The translations under genes and the position numbers were made by a program. The notes beneath the pieces are model-generated. The model did not search any database. It worked only from the letters and a program-made list of their open reading frames with translations, and had not been told where the DNA came from. Shown piece by piece: positions 53,615-64,000 of a DNA stretch of 64,000 nt. Source of the stretch: Flavobacterium cupreum. GTDB taxonomy: Bacteria; Bacteroidota; Bacteroidia; Flavobacteriales; Flavobacteriaceae. The stretch is from the NCBI RefSeq assembly GCF_003996965.1, contig NZ_QWDM01000004.1, positions 75,527 through 139,526 on the forward strand, written 5' to 3'. The first letter of the stretch is position 1; each line of letters opens with the position of its first letter.

Positions 53615-55738
53615 TTACTTTTTAGCGGTAACCGGGAAATTTCTGGCTCTCATTAAGGCGTCAGATTTTGGGGCTCTTCCTCTAAAATTCTCGTATGCTT
53701 TTTCCTGATCAATCGTGTTTCCTACACTAAATACAGTCTCATAAAGTCGTTTGGCCACTTCTTTGTCATAAGGGCCTTTTCCTTCAAGGAAAGCCTCATA
53801 GGCATCTGCATTTATAACATCAGCCCATAGATAACTGTAATATCCGGCTGCATAGCCGTCACTTGAAAAAATATGTCCAAATTGCGGAATCCTGTGACGC
53901 ATTACAATTTCAGAAGGCATATGAAGCGCGTCTAATGTCACTTTTTCAAATTCATGAGGATTAATAGCTGTTGTAGTTAAATGAAGTTTCATATCTATTA
54001 AAGAACTTGAAATCGTTTCAACAGTAGCGAATCCTTCTCCAAAGTTGGCTGCTTTTTCAATTCTTTCTACCAATGCGTGCGGTAAAGGCTGATTGGTTTT
54101 ATAATGCAGGGCAAATTTATTCAACACTTCGGGAGTAGACAACCAGTGCTCCAGCAATTGAGACGGAAACTCCACATAATCCCTGGCTACTGATGTACCC
54201 GACAAACTTGGATACGTTACATTAGAACACAAACCATGAAGGGCATGTCCGAATTCGTGAAATAGTGTCGAAGCATCCTCCCATGAAATTAAAATAGGCT
54301 CATTTGTATCACCCTTAATAAAATTGCAATTATTAGAGACAATAGTCTGCACATCTCCTTCCAGTTTTTGCTGATCTCTATAAGAATTCATCCAGGCTCC
54401 TGAACGCTTTCCTGTACGTGCGTAAGGATCAAAATACCACAATCCGACCACTTTACCGGTTACCTTACTGCTTACCTCCCAGACACGTACATCCGGATGA
54501 TAAACCGGAACAGTTGTAATTTGTTTAAAACTTAAGTTGAATAATTCACCTGCAACCCAAAACATACCTTCACGAAGGTTTTCTAATTGCAAATAAGGCT
54601 TAACTTCATTTTGGTCCAGGTCATATTTTGCTTTCCTTACTTTTTCAGCATAGTAGCGGTAATCCCAGGGCTGGATTTTAAATGTGCCTCCCTCAGCATC
54701 TGCAATTTTTTGCATTTCGGCAACATCCTGATGTACTTTTTCAACGGCTGGTTCCCATACAGATTCCATCAGTGCAAGTGTTTTCTGTGGATCTTTGGCC
54801 ATTTTATTAGACAAACTCCAATGCGCAAAAGAAGGGAAACCCAATATTTTAGCTTTCTCTGTACGCAATTGCAAAATAGAAACTAAAGTCGCATTATTAT
54901 CATTCGCATTCCCGTTATCACCACGTTTCACGAAAATATTAAAAGCTTTTTCGCGTAAATCCCTGCGATTGGAAAAAGTTAAAAAGGGTTCAATTGAAGA
55001 ACGTGTATTGGCAATACATCCCATCACGTCCAATTTTCGATCCTTCGCTTCTGCCATAGCTGCATTTTTCACTTCACCAGGAAGGCCGTCGAAATCTGCT
55101 TCCGTTTTTAATGCCACAAACTGATCGTGTTCTTCTGCCAGCAAATTTTGACTGAATTTTGTAAAAAGTGTCGCCAGCTGCTTATTGATTTCAGCTACCT
55201 TTTCTTTATCTGCATTATTTAATTTCGCTCCTTCACGGACAAATTCCGTATAATAAAGCCAAATTAAGCGTTGTTGCTCACTTGTTAGTTTTTTACTTTC
55301 TTTTGAATTGTATAAGGTTTCGATCCTTTCGAAAAGCTTTTTATTCTGATTGATCTTATCGCTGAATTCAGAAAATTTCGGAGACATTTCCGTATCGACG
55401 GCATTAAACTCCGGACTGCTAAGATTTGATCTGTAAATTCCGTACACTGTAGCAATTCTTGTAATTGTTTTTCCGGACAGTTCCAGAGCAGCTATTGTAT
55501 TGTCAAAAGTCGGCGCTTTCGGATTATTCGCAATAGCCTCTACTTCATTAAGTTTTTCCTGAATTGCAAACTGAATAGCCGGTTTAAAATCTGATACTTT
55601 GTACTCATTAAAAGCAGGTACACCACCATAAGGGCCGGTCCATTTTTTAAGGAGAGGATTCTCAGAATTGGTTTGTGCGTTAGACGCAAAGAAAGTTGTA
55701 CCCATAAGAAAAATTCCTATTATTTTTTTCATTATCAT
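53615..55738 (-). CDS. M3-family peptidase (peptidyl-dipeptidase Dcp type)
   Basis: 707 aa zinc metallopeptidase. A signal peptide at residues 1-21 (TFFASNA before Q) suggests a periplasmic form. The catalytic motif HEFGHALH is present with a downstream Glu in WLSTPE, and the whole length fits the Dcp/oligopeptidase family. It would take dipeptides from the C-terminus of short peptides. Confidence 0.93.
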   Translation of the reverse strand: MIMKKIIGIFLMGTTFFASNAQTNSENPLLKKWTGPYGGVPAFNEYKVSDFKPAIQFAIQEKLNEVEAIANNPKAPTFDNTIAALELSGKTITRIATVYGIYRSNLSSPEFNAVDTEMSPKFSEFSDKINQNKKLFERIETLYNSKESKKLTSEQQRLIWLYYTEFVREGAKLNNADKEKVAEINKQLATLFTKFSQNLLAEEHDQFVALKTEADFDGLPGEVKNAAMAEAKDRKLDVMGCIANTRSSIEPFLTFSNRRDLREKAFNIFVKRGDNGNANDNNATLVSILQLRTEKAKILGFPSFAHWSLSNKMAKDPQKTLALMESVWEPAVEKVHQDVAEMQKIADAEGGTFKIQPWDYRYYAEKVRKAKYDLDQNEVKPYLQLENLREGMFWVAGELFNLSFKQITTVPVYHPDVRVWEVSSKVTGKVVGLWYFDPYARTGKRSGAWMNSYRDQQKLEGDVQTIVSNNCNFIKGDTNEPILISWEDASTLFHEFGHALHGLCSNVTYPSLSGTSVARDYVEFPSQLLEHWLSTPEVLNKFALHYKTNQPLPHALVERIEKAANFGEGFATVETISSSLIDMKLHLTTTAINPHEFEKVTLDALHMPSEIVMRHRIPQFGHIFSSDGYAAGYYSYLWADVINADAYEAFLEGKGPYDKEVAKRLYETVFSVGNTIDQEKAYENFRGRAPKSDALMRARNFPVTAKK

Positions 55739-55882
55739 TAATTTACTTGATATAAATGAATTTTGTTAGTGTTTCAAAAATAGCGAAAAAAACACCATTG
55801 AAAAGAAAATTTAACTTTCAGTATGCTTTACAACCCTATTTAATTTAGATTCAAAGTGTGTTATGTTTATAAAGAAATATCT

Positions 55883-55890
55883 TAAATTTG
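55883..55890 (+). promoter_or_regulatory. -7 element of the queuosine-precursor transporter gene
   Basis: TAAATTTG matches TAnnTTTG, 22 nt before the ATG at 55912. The expected upstream TTG is not clear. Confidence 0.45.
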
Positions 55891-55911
55891 GGATTTCAAT
55901 CATAAAAAGAT

Positions 55912-56574
55912 ATGTTCAAAACCAAAAAAGAAATTGTCTTTGTTATTCTTGCAGGAATTTTTATCACCAATGCCGTAGTCGCGGAGTTAATCGGAGGAAA
56001 ATTAATTCAAATCGGGCCGTTCGTAATGAGTATCGGAATTCTGCCGTGGCCAATCGTTTTTCTTACCACAGATTTAATCAATGAATATTTTGGGGAAAAG
56101 GGAGTTAAAAAACTTTCTTTTATCACCGCCTGTTTAATTGCTTATGCTTTTCTGGTCTTATTTATGGCCATCGTAATTCCGGCGGCAAAGGGAATCAGCC
56201 CGGTAAATGACGAGCAATTTCTCGCCGTTTTCGGACAAAGTATGTGGATCATCGTCGGCAGTCTTATCGCTTTTATGGCGTCTCAACTCATAGATGTTTG
56301 GATTTTCTGGTTTTTTAAAAGACGAACAGGAGAAAAGAAAATATGGCTGAGAACAACGGGATCTACTATAATTTCACAATTATTTGATTCCTTTATTGTA
56401 CTCGGAATTGCTTTTTGGCTGCCCGGAAAAATCAACTTTGATACTTTTATATCCTCGGCCTTAACAGGTTATATTTTTAAACTTTCTGTTGCTGTTTTAT
56501 TAACGCCGTTAATTTATCTTGGACATCATTTAATTAAGAAATACCTGGAAGAGGATTCTTCTGTTAAAGATTAA
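55912..56574 (+). CDS. Queuosine precursor transporter (VUT/YhhQ family)
   Basis: 220 aa, about six membrane segments, with the family signature FLTTDLINEYFGEKGVKK and a polar centre in LIDVWIFWFFK and SQLFDSF. E. coli YhhQ imports 7-cyano-7-deazaguanine or related bases; that role is inferred here. With QueG at 6129 it shows the cell can use tRNA queuosine and probably salvages precursors. Confidence 0.88.
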   Translation: MFKTKKEIVFVILAGIFITNAVVAELIGGKLIQIGPFVMSIGILPWPIVFLTTDLINEYFGEKGVKKLSFITACLIAYAFLVLFMAIVIPAAKGISPVNDEQFLAVFGQSMWIIVGSLIAFMASQLIDVWIFWFFKRRTGEKKIWLRTTGSTIISQLFDSFIVLGIAFWLPGKINFDTFISSALTGYIFKLSVAVLLTPLIYLGHHLIKKYLEEDSSVKD

Positions 56575-56589
56575 GCGTACCTTGTAGTT

Positions 56590-57270
56590 ATGAAAAAGAC
56601 AATTGCCATCCTGCTGCTTTCAATAGCCTATTTTTTTACAGGCTGCGGCAACGATGCAAAAAAACCGTCAAAACAGGAGAAAGTCTATCCCGTTAATAAA
56701 TTAAAGTCCGCCACGACAAAAATATTTAGAAAAACAGTGCCGCGGGCTACCGTTATTTTAAATTCCAAAAAAAGATCTATTCCTCAAAAAAAGAATGTTT
56801 TTTCCGTAAAAGAAGGAAATGAACCAGGCTCTCAAATTCAAAATCAGGAGACCGTAACGAACAATCCTAAATTAGACATGCGTCCTGAGGCAAATAAAAC
56901 CTTACTGACATTTGTTAACTTACGAAAAATACTTTACGGAAGCAAAATTGGTCAGACTCTGACTCAGGAACAGCTTACTGAAAGATTTGAAATCCCGGAA
57001 GAAGCGGTTAAACTTGTTAAAAGCATTACCAAAACTGACGATGACGAAATTGCGGTAAAATGGCGTTCTACGTGGCTTGTAGAAAAGATTTCCGATGCTA
57101 AATTCAAAGACGGCCTTATGAAAATTACCTTTAAAGCCAATAAATTATACACTTCAGGAACTGCTATCGGCATCAAATACGATAAGAAGATCTACAATGA
57201 GCTGGTCATTATTGGCCGTTCTGCTTATATTCCGGGCGTAAAAGGATACAAATGGCAAATTGGAAAATGA
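56590..57270 (+). CDS. Lipoprotein of unknown function
   Basis: 226 aa. Lipoprotein signal MKKTIAILLLSIAYFFTGC (Cys 19), a basic low-complexity linker (about 25-110), and a folded C-terminal part (about 115-226) with alternating strand-like segments ending VIIGRSAYIPGVKGYKWQIGK. I do not recognise a family. It starts 15 bp after the transporter gene and may be co-transcribed. Confidence 0.7.
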   Translation: MKKTIAILLLSIAYFFTGCGNDAKKPSKQEKVYPVNKLKSATTKIFRKTVPRATVILNSKKRSIPQKKNVFSVKEGNEPGSQIQNQETVTNNPKLDMRPEANKTLLTFVNLRKILYGSKIGQTLTQEQLTERFEIPEEAVKLVKSITKTDDDEIAVKWRSTWLVEKISDAKFKDGLMKITFKANKLYTSGTAIGIKYDKKIYNELVIIGRSAYIPGVKGYKWQIGK

Positions 57271-57347
57271 TGAGACTAAATCTGGTCAGATAAACAGTTA
57301 TTTAGTCAGGCCTGTAAAAAATTGAAGTTTATATATTTGAAATAAAA

Positions 57348-57908
57348 ATGGATCCAATACGATGCAGATGGTGTTCCGCCAGCGATTTATACAAAAAATA
57401 TCATGATGAAGAATGGGGCGTTCCCGTGTATGACGACGCCTCGTTATTTGAATTTTTAATGCTGGAAACTTTTCAGGCAGGTTTGAGCTGGATAACCATT
57501 TTAAATAAACGGGAAAATTTCAGAAATGCTTTCGATCATTTTGATTATAAAAAAATAGCCAATTATTCCGAAGATAAAATCGAATCCCTTCTTGACGATA
57601 CCGGGATCATCCGCAATAAACTAAAAATTCGTTCGGCAGTTACGAACGCACAGGCTTTTCTGAACATCCAGGAAGAATTTGGAAGTTTCTCTGAGTACAT
57701 CTGGAAATTCACCAATGGAAAACCCATCATAAACAATCCGAAGACATCAAAAGACGTTCCGGCTACTACCCCACTTTCAGACGAAATTAGTAAAGATTTA
57801 AAAAAGAGAGGGTTCAAATTTGTCGGATCAACCGTTATTTACGCTCACATGCAGGCTACCGGGATGGTTAACGATCATGTCGAGGATTGCTGGACAAGAT
57901 TGAAGTAG
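57348..57908 (+). CDS. tag: DNA-3-methyladenine glycosylase I
   Basis: 186 aa. Removes 3-methyladenine from alkylated DNA. Zinc ligands C6, H19, H177 and C181 match the E. coli Tag pattern, as does LMLETFQAGLSWITILNKRE, which contains the catalytic region. Confidence 0.95.
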   Translation: MDPIRCRWCSASDLYKKYHDEEWGVPVYDDASLFEFLMLETFQAGLSWITILNKRENFRNAFDHFDYKKIANYSEDKIESLLDDTGIIRNKLKIRSAVTNAQAFLNIQEEFGSFSEYIWKFTNGKPIINNPKTSKDVPATTPLSDEISKDLKKRGFKFVGSTVIYAHMQATGMVNDHVEDCWTRLK

Positions 57909-57913
57909 TTTTC

Positions 57914-58033
57914 AGTTTTCAGTCTCTTTTGCTAGTCTTTGTCTCAGTCGCAGTTTTGTGTCTTTTTGCGGGTTTGCAGCTTTCAGTTTTATACAAATCT
58001 GAAAACTATCACTAAAAACTGCCACTGAAAACT
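57914..58033. repeat. Degenerate inverted repeat (family E relative)
   Basis: agttttcagt at 57914-57923 and actgaaaact at 58024-58033 are perfect complements, and words such as gtctcagtc recur inside. It resembles the hairpin at 21646-21710 in vocabulary and may be a decayed copy. Downstream of tag. Confidence 0.5.
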
Positions 58034-58042
58034 TTTTTTCCT

Positions 58043-58050
58043 TACATTTG
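58043..58050 (+). promoter_or_regulatory. -7 element of the thi operon
   Basis: TACATTTG matches TAnnTTTG; transcription would start near 58057, at the riboswitch. No clear TTG at -33. Confidence 0.6.
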
Positions 58051-58054
58051 CTTC

Positions 58055-58142
58055 ACACTTTAGGGGTGTCTGCAATATCGCAGGCTGAGATTTTACCCTC
58101 TGAACCTGATCTAGTTCATACTAGCGTAGGGAAAAGTAAGAT
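58055..58142 (+). ncRNA. TPP riboswitch
   Basis: The conserved thiamin pyrophosphate aptamer is complete: ggggtgtc with gctgagat in the P2/P3 arm, then accctctgaacctgatctag, the J4/5 region and the closing cgtagggaaaagt. It sits directly upstream of thiS and would shut the operon when TPP is high. Confidence 0.95.
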
Positions 58143-58149
58143 GACTTCT

Positions 58150-58182
58150 TCGCGCATTTTTGTGCGCAATTGCAGCCATTCC
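58150..58182 (+). promoter_or_regulatory. Possible riboswitch expression platform
   Basis: A short hairpin gcgca/tgcgc (58152-58167) and the word attgcag (58169-58175), complementary to ctgcaat inside the aptamer (58070-58076), could give two alternative folds. Not a strong terminator, so translational control is more likely. Inference. Confidence 0.4.
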
Positions 58183-58214
58183 TAAAGTATTACTATATAC
58201 TAAACCCAAAAGGA

Positions 58215-58421
58215 ATGGAACTAAAAATCAACCAAAAAATCAAAACATTCAATGCTGAAACCCTTAGCGTTCAGTCATTACTCGATCTCGAAATTCCAAA
58301 CAAACAAAACGGAATTGCCGTGGCTGTCAACAGCACCATAATTCCAAAACTACACTGGAATTCACACCTTATTCTGGAAACAGACGAAATTCTAATTATT
58401 TCTGCCACGCAGGGTGGATAA
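58215..58421 (+). CDS. thiS: Sulfur carrier protein ThiS
   Basis: I use the ATG at 58215 with an aaaagga ribosome site (68 aa); the longer TTG frame begins inside the leader. Beta-grasp protein ending TQGG, the di-Gly tail that is adenylated and thiocarboxylated to carry sulfur for thiazole synthesis. Confidence 0.95.
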   Translation: MELKINQKIKTFNAETLSVQSLLDLEIPNKQNGIAVAVNSTIIPKLHWNSHLILETDEILIISATQGG

Positions 58422-60385
<1,964 letters not shown>

Positions 60386-60476
60386 GGAAGAGAATAGAGA
60401 ATGGAGAATAGAAAATAGAGTAAAGAATAAAGAGTAAAGAATAAAGAGTAAAGAATAAAGAGTAAAGAAATAAAGC
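60386..60476. repeat. Short AT-rich tandem repeat between thiC and the ThiE-like gene
   Basis: Unit of 14 bp (aaagaataaagagt) in about three perfect copies at 60422-60468, preceded by diverged agaatagaga words. No T-run or hairpin; coding only in a meaningless minus-strand frame. Confidence 0.8.
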
Positions 60477-60481
60477 AGGCT

Positions 60482-61072
60482 ATGATTGTGATTACAAATC
60501 CTTCTTCTATTGCAAATGAAATCAGCATTATCGATTCTCTATTTGAAGAAGGATTGTCTTTGCTCCACATTCGGAAACCTGATTTTTCTGAGCTTGAAAT
60601 GGCGCTGTTTATTCATCAGATAAAACTGAGATTCAGAGCAAATCTGGTTTTGCACAGTCATCATGAATTAGCACAGGATTTTGGAATTAACAGAATCCAT
60701 TTTCCAGAGAAACAAAGAAAGGAAGTGTTTGAAATTGCAAGAGAGAACAAAATAATTTCAACTTCTGTGCATTCAATCGAAACTTTTAATGCCCTGCACC
60801 CGAATTTTGAATATGCTTTCTTAAGTCCTGTTTTTAAAAGTATTTCCAAAGAAAATTATGAATCCGAAACTGATTTTTTCGAAGCTTTAAAGTCGAGGAT
60901 AAATTTCAAAACAAAACTAATTGCCTTGGGCGGAATGGCTTCTGAAAACATTCAAAAAGCACTTGAAAACGGCTTTGATGATATTGCCCTTTTAGGAGCG
61001 GTATGGAATCACCAAAATCCTGTAAACCAATTTAAATTATGTCAGAAAATCGCCCATACATACTTTCTATAG
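60482..61072 (+). CDS. ThiE/TenI-like protein
   Basis: 196 aa, a TIM-barrel protein of the thiamine phosphate synthase/TenI family (HIRKPDFSE, YAFLSPVFKS, ALGGMASENI). The DHVYLA and VHLG motifs kept in the second copy (61784) are LHSHHELA and IHFPEK here. It may be a TenI-type thiazole tautomerase or a ThiE of altered specificity; function uncertain. Overlaps thiD by 34 bp. Confidence 0.75.
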   Translation: MIVITNPSSIANEISIIDSLFEEGLSLLHIRKPDFSELEMALFIHQIKLRFRANLVLHSHHELAQDFGINRIHFPEKQRKEVFEIARENKIISTSVHSIETFNALHPNFEYAFLSPVFKSISKENYESETDFFEALKSRINFKTKLIALGGMASENIQKALENGFDDIALLGAVWNHQNPVNQFKLCQKIAHTYFL

Positions 61073-61794
61073 CTGGTTTTGACCCGACTGGCGGCGCCGG
61101 AGTTTTAGCGGATATTAAAACTTTCGAGCAGCATAAGGTTCGTGGTTTTTCCATTTCGACTGCAAATACAATGCAGACCGAAAATCAGTTCTATGACATT
61201 CAATGGACTGATTTAAGTTTTGTTATTCGGTCTGTCGAAACTTTATTTCAAAACTATGACATCAAAGCTGTAAAAATCGGAATTACGCCGGATTTGCATT
61301 ATTTAAACCGAATTCTCTCGACTATAAAACTCGCCTCGCCAGCCACAAAAATTGTATGGGACCCGGTTTTAAAATCAACAACACAATTTGAGTTCCTAAA
61401 AATCACAGCTGATTTGGATCTCCACCATGTTTTATCACAAATTGATCTGATTACGCCTAATTATAATGAAACAGAACTTTTATTTCCCGGTTTTTTATCC
61501 CGTGAACTTTGGAAAAAAAATGAAATACCAACCGCTGTTTTAGTAAAAGGAGGACATAACGCAGCTAAACCGGGAACTGATTATTTGTTTCTAAAAAATA
61601 AAATGACGACACTACTGCCTTCTGAAAAAAAATGTTTCGAAAAACACGGTTCCGGCTGTGTCTTATCGGCAGCTATTGCCTCAAATCTCGCATCGAATCA
61701 GACCCACAAAGAGGCTTGTAAAAATGCTAAAACCTACATAGAAAAATACCTGAGTTCAACATCAACTTTAATAGGCTATCATTATGTATCATAA
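61039..61794 (+). CDS. thiD: HMP/HMP-P kinase ThiD
   Basis: 251 aa. Phosphorylates HMP and HMP-P. Ribokinase-fold signatures AGFDPTGGAGVLADIKTF, WDPVLKS and the anion-hole HGSGCVLS are present. Overlaps its neighbours by 34 and 11 bp. Confidence 0.96.
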   Translation: MSENRPYILSIAGFDPTGGAGVLADIKTFEQHKVRGFSISTANTMQTENQFYDIQWTDLSFVIRSVETLFQNYDIKAVKIGITPDLHYLNRILSTIKLASPATKIVWDPVLKSTTQFEFLKITADLDLHHVLSQIDLITPNYNETELLFPGFLSRELWKKNEIPTAVLVKGGHNAAKPGTDYLFLKNKMTTLLPSEKKCFEKHGSGCVLSAAIASNLASNQTHKEACKNAKTYIEKYLSSTSTLIGYHYVS

Positions 61795-62422
61795 ACTACA
61801 ATACATCTCGCAGGGAACTACAATCGAAAAGCAATTGTACAATATTCATAATGCACTCGATAACGGCTGTGACTGGGTTCAGCTGCGTTTCAAGAATCAA
61901 AGTGCAAAAGACTGTTTTGTTTTGGCAGAAGCGGTAAAGTTTTTATGCGAAGAATATCTGGCCAATTTCATTATAAATGACCATGTATATCTCGCACAGC
62001 AAATTGCCGCAGACGGTGTGCATTTAGGTCTCCTTGATACCAAAATTGAAGAAGCCCGCGCCATTCTTGGTAACACCAAAATCATTGGGGCAACTGCCAA
62101 TACATTCGGCGATATTCAGAATCATATCAAAAATGGCTGTGATTATATCGGTTTGGGGCCGCTTCGTTTTACAACAACAAAGGAAAAACTTAGTCCGATT
62201 TTAGGTTTTGAAGGGTATCATGAAATTATGCGAAAATTAAAAGAAAATAATCTTCAGATTCCGGTTTATGCTATTGGCGGAATTATCGCTGACGATATCG
62301 AGACACTGATGGAAACCGGAGTTCATGGTATTGCCGTTTCCGGACTCATTACAAATAGTAATCAGAAAGAAGAACTGATTCAACAATTAAACGAAAAATT
62401 ATATGCAAACATCTTTGTTTAA
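61784..62422 (+). CDS. thiE: Thiamine phosphate synthase ThiE
   Basis: 212 aa TIM barrel with the full ThiE motif set: [39 protein letters not shown] and YAIGGI. Joins HMP-PP and thiazole phosphate. Overlaps thiD by 11 bp and thiG by 20 bp. Confidence 0.96.
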   Translation: MYHKLQYISQGTTIEKQLYNIHNALDNGCDWVQLRFKNQSAKDCFVLAEAVKFLCEEYLANFIINDHVYLAQQIAADGVHLGLLDTKIEEARAILGNTKIIGATANTFGDIQNHIKNGCDYIGLGPLRFTTTKEKLSPILGFEGYHEIMRKLKENNLQIPVYAIGGIIADDIETLMETGVHGIAVSGLITNSNQKEELIQQLNEKLYANIFV

Positions 62423-63179
62423 AATTGGCGATAAAACCTTAACCTCGCGCCTGTTTCTGGGAACCGGAAAGTTTGGTTCTAATTTCGAAATGGAAGAAGC
62501 TATTCTTGCATCCCAAAGCGAATTGGTAACCGTTGCCCTGAAGCGGATTGATTTAGAGACTGAAACGGATGCTATTCTAACGCATTTGAAACATCCCGGA
62601 ATTCATTTATTGCCCAATACATCGGGCGCAAGAAATGCCAAAGAAGCCATTTTTGCTGCACAGTTAGTCCGCGAGGCCCTGGAAACGAACTGGCTGAAGC
62701 TCGAAATACATCCGGATCCCAAATACCTTATGCCGGATGCTATTGAAACTCTAAAAGCAACAGAAGAATTAGCTAAACTGGGTTTTATTGTTCTTCCGTA
62801 CATTCATGCCGATCCCGTTTTGTGTAAACATTTAGAGAATGCCGGAACTGCGGCGGTAATGCCTTTAGGGTCTCCGATTGGCAGCAACAAAGGACTGAAA
62901 ACTATTGATTTCCTGGAAATCATCATAGAGCAAAGTAATGTTCCTGTGATTATTGATGCGGGAATCGGCGCTCCGTCTGATGCTGCAAAAGCAATGGAAA
63001 TTGGTGCCGATGCTGTTTTGGTCAATACTGCAATTGCAGTGGCCGGAAACCCGAGATTAATGGCTGAAGCTTTTAAAGAAGCTGTAATTGCCGGCCGAAA
63101 AGCGTTCGAAGCCAAAATTGCCATTCAACAAAACCATGCAGTTGCTTCCAGTCCTTTGACCTCTTTTTTATATGACTAG
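62403..63179 (+). CDS. thiG: Thiazole synthase ThiG
   Basis: 258 aa. Forms the thiazole ring from DXP, ThiS-thiocarboxylate and dehydroglycine. Signatures are [12 protein letters not shown], the Schiff-base-type Lys region KYLMPD, and [20 protein letters not shown]. Confidence 0.97.
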   Translation: MQTSLFKIGDKTLTSRLFLGTGKFGSNFEMEEAILASQSELVTVALKRIDLETETDAILTHLKHPGIHLLPNTSGARNAKEAIFAAQLVREALETNWLKLEIHPDPKYLMPDAIETLKATEELAKLGFIVLPYIHADPVLCKHLENAGTAAVMPLGSPIGSNKGLKTIDFLEIIIEQSNVPVIIDAGIGAPSDAAKAMEIGADAVLVNTAIAVAGNPRLMAEAFKEAVIAGRKAFEAKIAIQQNHAVASSPLTSFLYD

Positions 63180-63185
63180 TTTGCT

Positions 63186-63304
63186 TAACCGCAAAGTTCG
63201 CAAGGTTATTTCGCAAAGTCCGCAACGCTTAGCGAACTTTTAATCAGACCTAAACAACACAAAGCTTAGCGAACTTCGCGTAAATCTTAGTGCCCTTTGA
63301 GGTA
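63186..63304. repeat. Imperfect long inverted repeat (family B)
   Basis: Left (63186-63230) and right (63261-63304) parts share aaccgcaaagttcgcaa, gcgaacttcgcg and aaatctt words with the element at 35051-35146. It lies between thiG and thiH, inside the operon. Confidence 0.75.
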
Positions 63305-63318
63305 AAAAAAACAATCCA

Positions 63319-64000
63319 ATGAAAACATTTAAATCGGTTTTTGGTCAGTATGACTGGGATTCCATTCAATCTAAAATATATCAAACCTCCTCAAAAGAGG
63401 TAGAACGTTCTTTGGCAAAAACCAAACGAAATCTGGATGATTTTTTAGCCTTAATCTCACCCGCCGCGCAACCTTATCTGGAGCAAATGGCCCTGGAATG
63501 CCATGAGCTGACCAAAAAACGCTTTGGCAAAACAATTCATATGTATGCGCCTTTGTATTTAAGCAATGAATGCCAAAATATCTGTACTTATTGCGGTTTT
63601 AGCCTCGATAATAAAATCAAGCGAAAAACACTTTCAGATGCTGAAATTAAACTGGAAACCCAAGCGTTAAAAGAAGCAGGGTTCGACCATGTTTTACTGG
63701 TTACGGGTGAGGCCAATTATACCGTAAATATTAATTATTTCCTGAATGCAATTGCGCAGATAAAAGAGCAATTTTCGATTATTTCGGCAGAAGTTCAGCC
63801 GCTTTCGACAGAAGAATATGAGCGTTTACATCAGGCTGGTGTCTATTCGATTCTGGTTTATCAGGAAACGTATCATCAGGAAGTATATAAAAAATACCAT
63901 ACCAAAGGCAAAAAATCAAACTTCGATTTTCGCCTTGAAACTCCCGACAGAATAGGAACTGCAGGGATTCACAAAATGGGTCTGGGTGTTTTGCTGGGAT
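63319..64000 (+). CDS. thiH: 2-iminoacetate synthase ThiH (5' part, cut by window end)
   Basis: From the ATG at 63319 an open frame runs to the window edge (227 codons). Radical SAM motif CQNICTYCGF (CX3CX2C), typical of tyrosine lyase ThiH, which makes dehydroglycine for ThiG. Last gene visible of the thi operon. Confidence 0.95.
   Translation, partial: MKTFKSVFGQYDWDSIQSKIYQTSSKEVERSLAKTKRNLDDFLALISPAAQPYLEQMALECHELTKKRFGKTIHMYAPLYLSNECQNICTYCGFSLDNKIKRKTLSDAEIKLETQALKEAGFDHVLLVTGEANYTVNINYFLNAIAQIKEQFSIISAEVQPLSTEEYERLHQAGVYSILVYQETYHQEVYKKYHTKGKKSNFDFRLETPDRIGTAGIHKMGLGVLLG

Noticed and set aside
55863..56084. Alternative plus-strand frame over the transporter start
   Set aside because: The frame beginning at 55912 encodes the whole conserved transporter; the other has no homology.
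58141..58175. A strong intrinsic terminator after the TPP riboswitch
   Set aside because: The hairpin stem is short and no U tract follows.

Overview
The window looks like chromosomal DNA from a Flavobacterium (Bacteroidota). The evidence is AT-rich sequence, Bacteroidota-type promoters (TTG, a spacer of about 17-23 nt, then TAnnTTTG), an alternative complex III plus caa3/aa3-type oxidase cluster in the flavobacterial order, a giant HYR-repeat surface protein, and several dispersed hairpin repeats of the kind I recall from Flavobacterium intergenic regions. The species cannot be fixed from sequence alone.

Layout. 1-5525 (minus): 5' part of a giant secreted adhesin with ten HYR repeats of exactly 79 aa and 102-aa Ig-like repeats; its C-terminus lies outside the window. 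6129-9438 (minus): ruvB, a cytochrome P450 and queG. 9630-21013 (minus): the actABCDEF operon (quinol:cytochrome c oxidoreductase, ACIII) followed by oxidase subunits II and I, a complete quinol-to-oxygen chain. 21232-22513: a SPOR-domain protein and a PAP2/acid phosphatase. 22868-26751 (minus): an island of three paralogous lipoproteins and an HExxH lipoprotein, lying between an intact DUF4920 gene and a decayed, chimeric copy of it. 26900-31577 (minus): rimP-nusA-infB. 31753-35031 (plus): a two-domain universal stress protein, a frameshifted aldehyde dehydrogenase and an AraC regulator. 35202-35439 (minus): two identical tRNA-Gln(UUG) genes in a tandem duplication. 35685-41334: a DUF2723 membrane protein, a polysaccharide deacetylase, a thioredoxin-fold protein without its CxxC, and a membrane metallophosphoesterase. 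41521-44229 (minus): an OmpR-type two-component system flanked by two paralogous small secreted Lys/Ala-rich peptides. 44543-48610: polA and a LacI regulator. 48839-50426: two ferritin-like proteins. 50624-53542 (plus): rplM-rpsI and rpsB-tsf. 53615-57908: an M3 peptidase, a queuosine-precursor transporter, an unknown lipoprotein and tag. 58055-64000 (plus): a TPP riboswitch followed by thiS-thiC-tenI/thiE-thiD-thiE-thiG-thiH (thiH cut by the window end).

The most interesting signal is around the two-component system. Both peptide genes have the same promoter layout: a shared 20-bp sequence made of two AATGAAGA half-sites (minus strand TCTTCATT) 11 bp apart, wrapped around the -33 TTG at the same distance from the -7 box, and a related terminator downstream. 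An 11-bp direct repeat is the classic footprint of an OmpR/PhoB-type regulator, so this looks like a compact sensor-regulator-secreted-peptide circuit built by duplication. Other points worth a look are the lipoprotein island with its chimeric pseudogene, the indel-free tenfold HYR array, the redox-dead thioredoxin, the hexaheme ActA and His-rich extensions in the respiratory cluster, a terminator-like hairpin just upstream of rimP, and at least five different long inverted-repeat families between genes.
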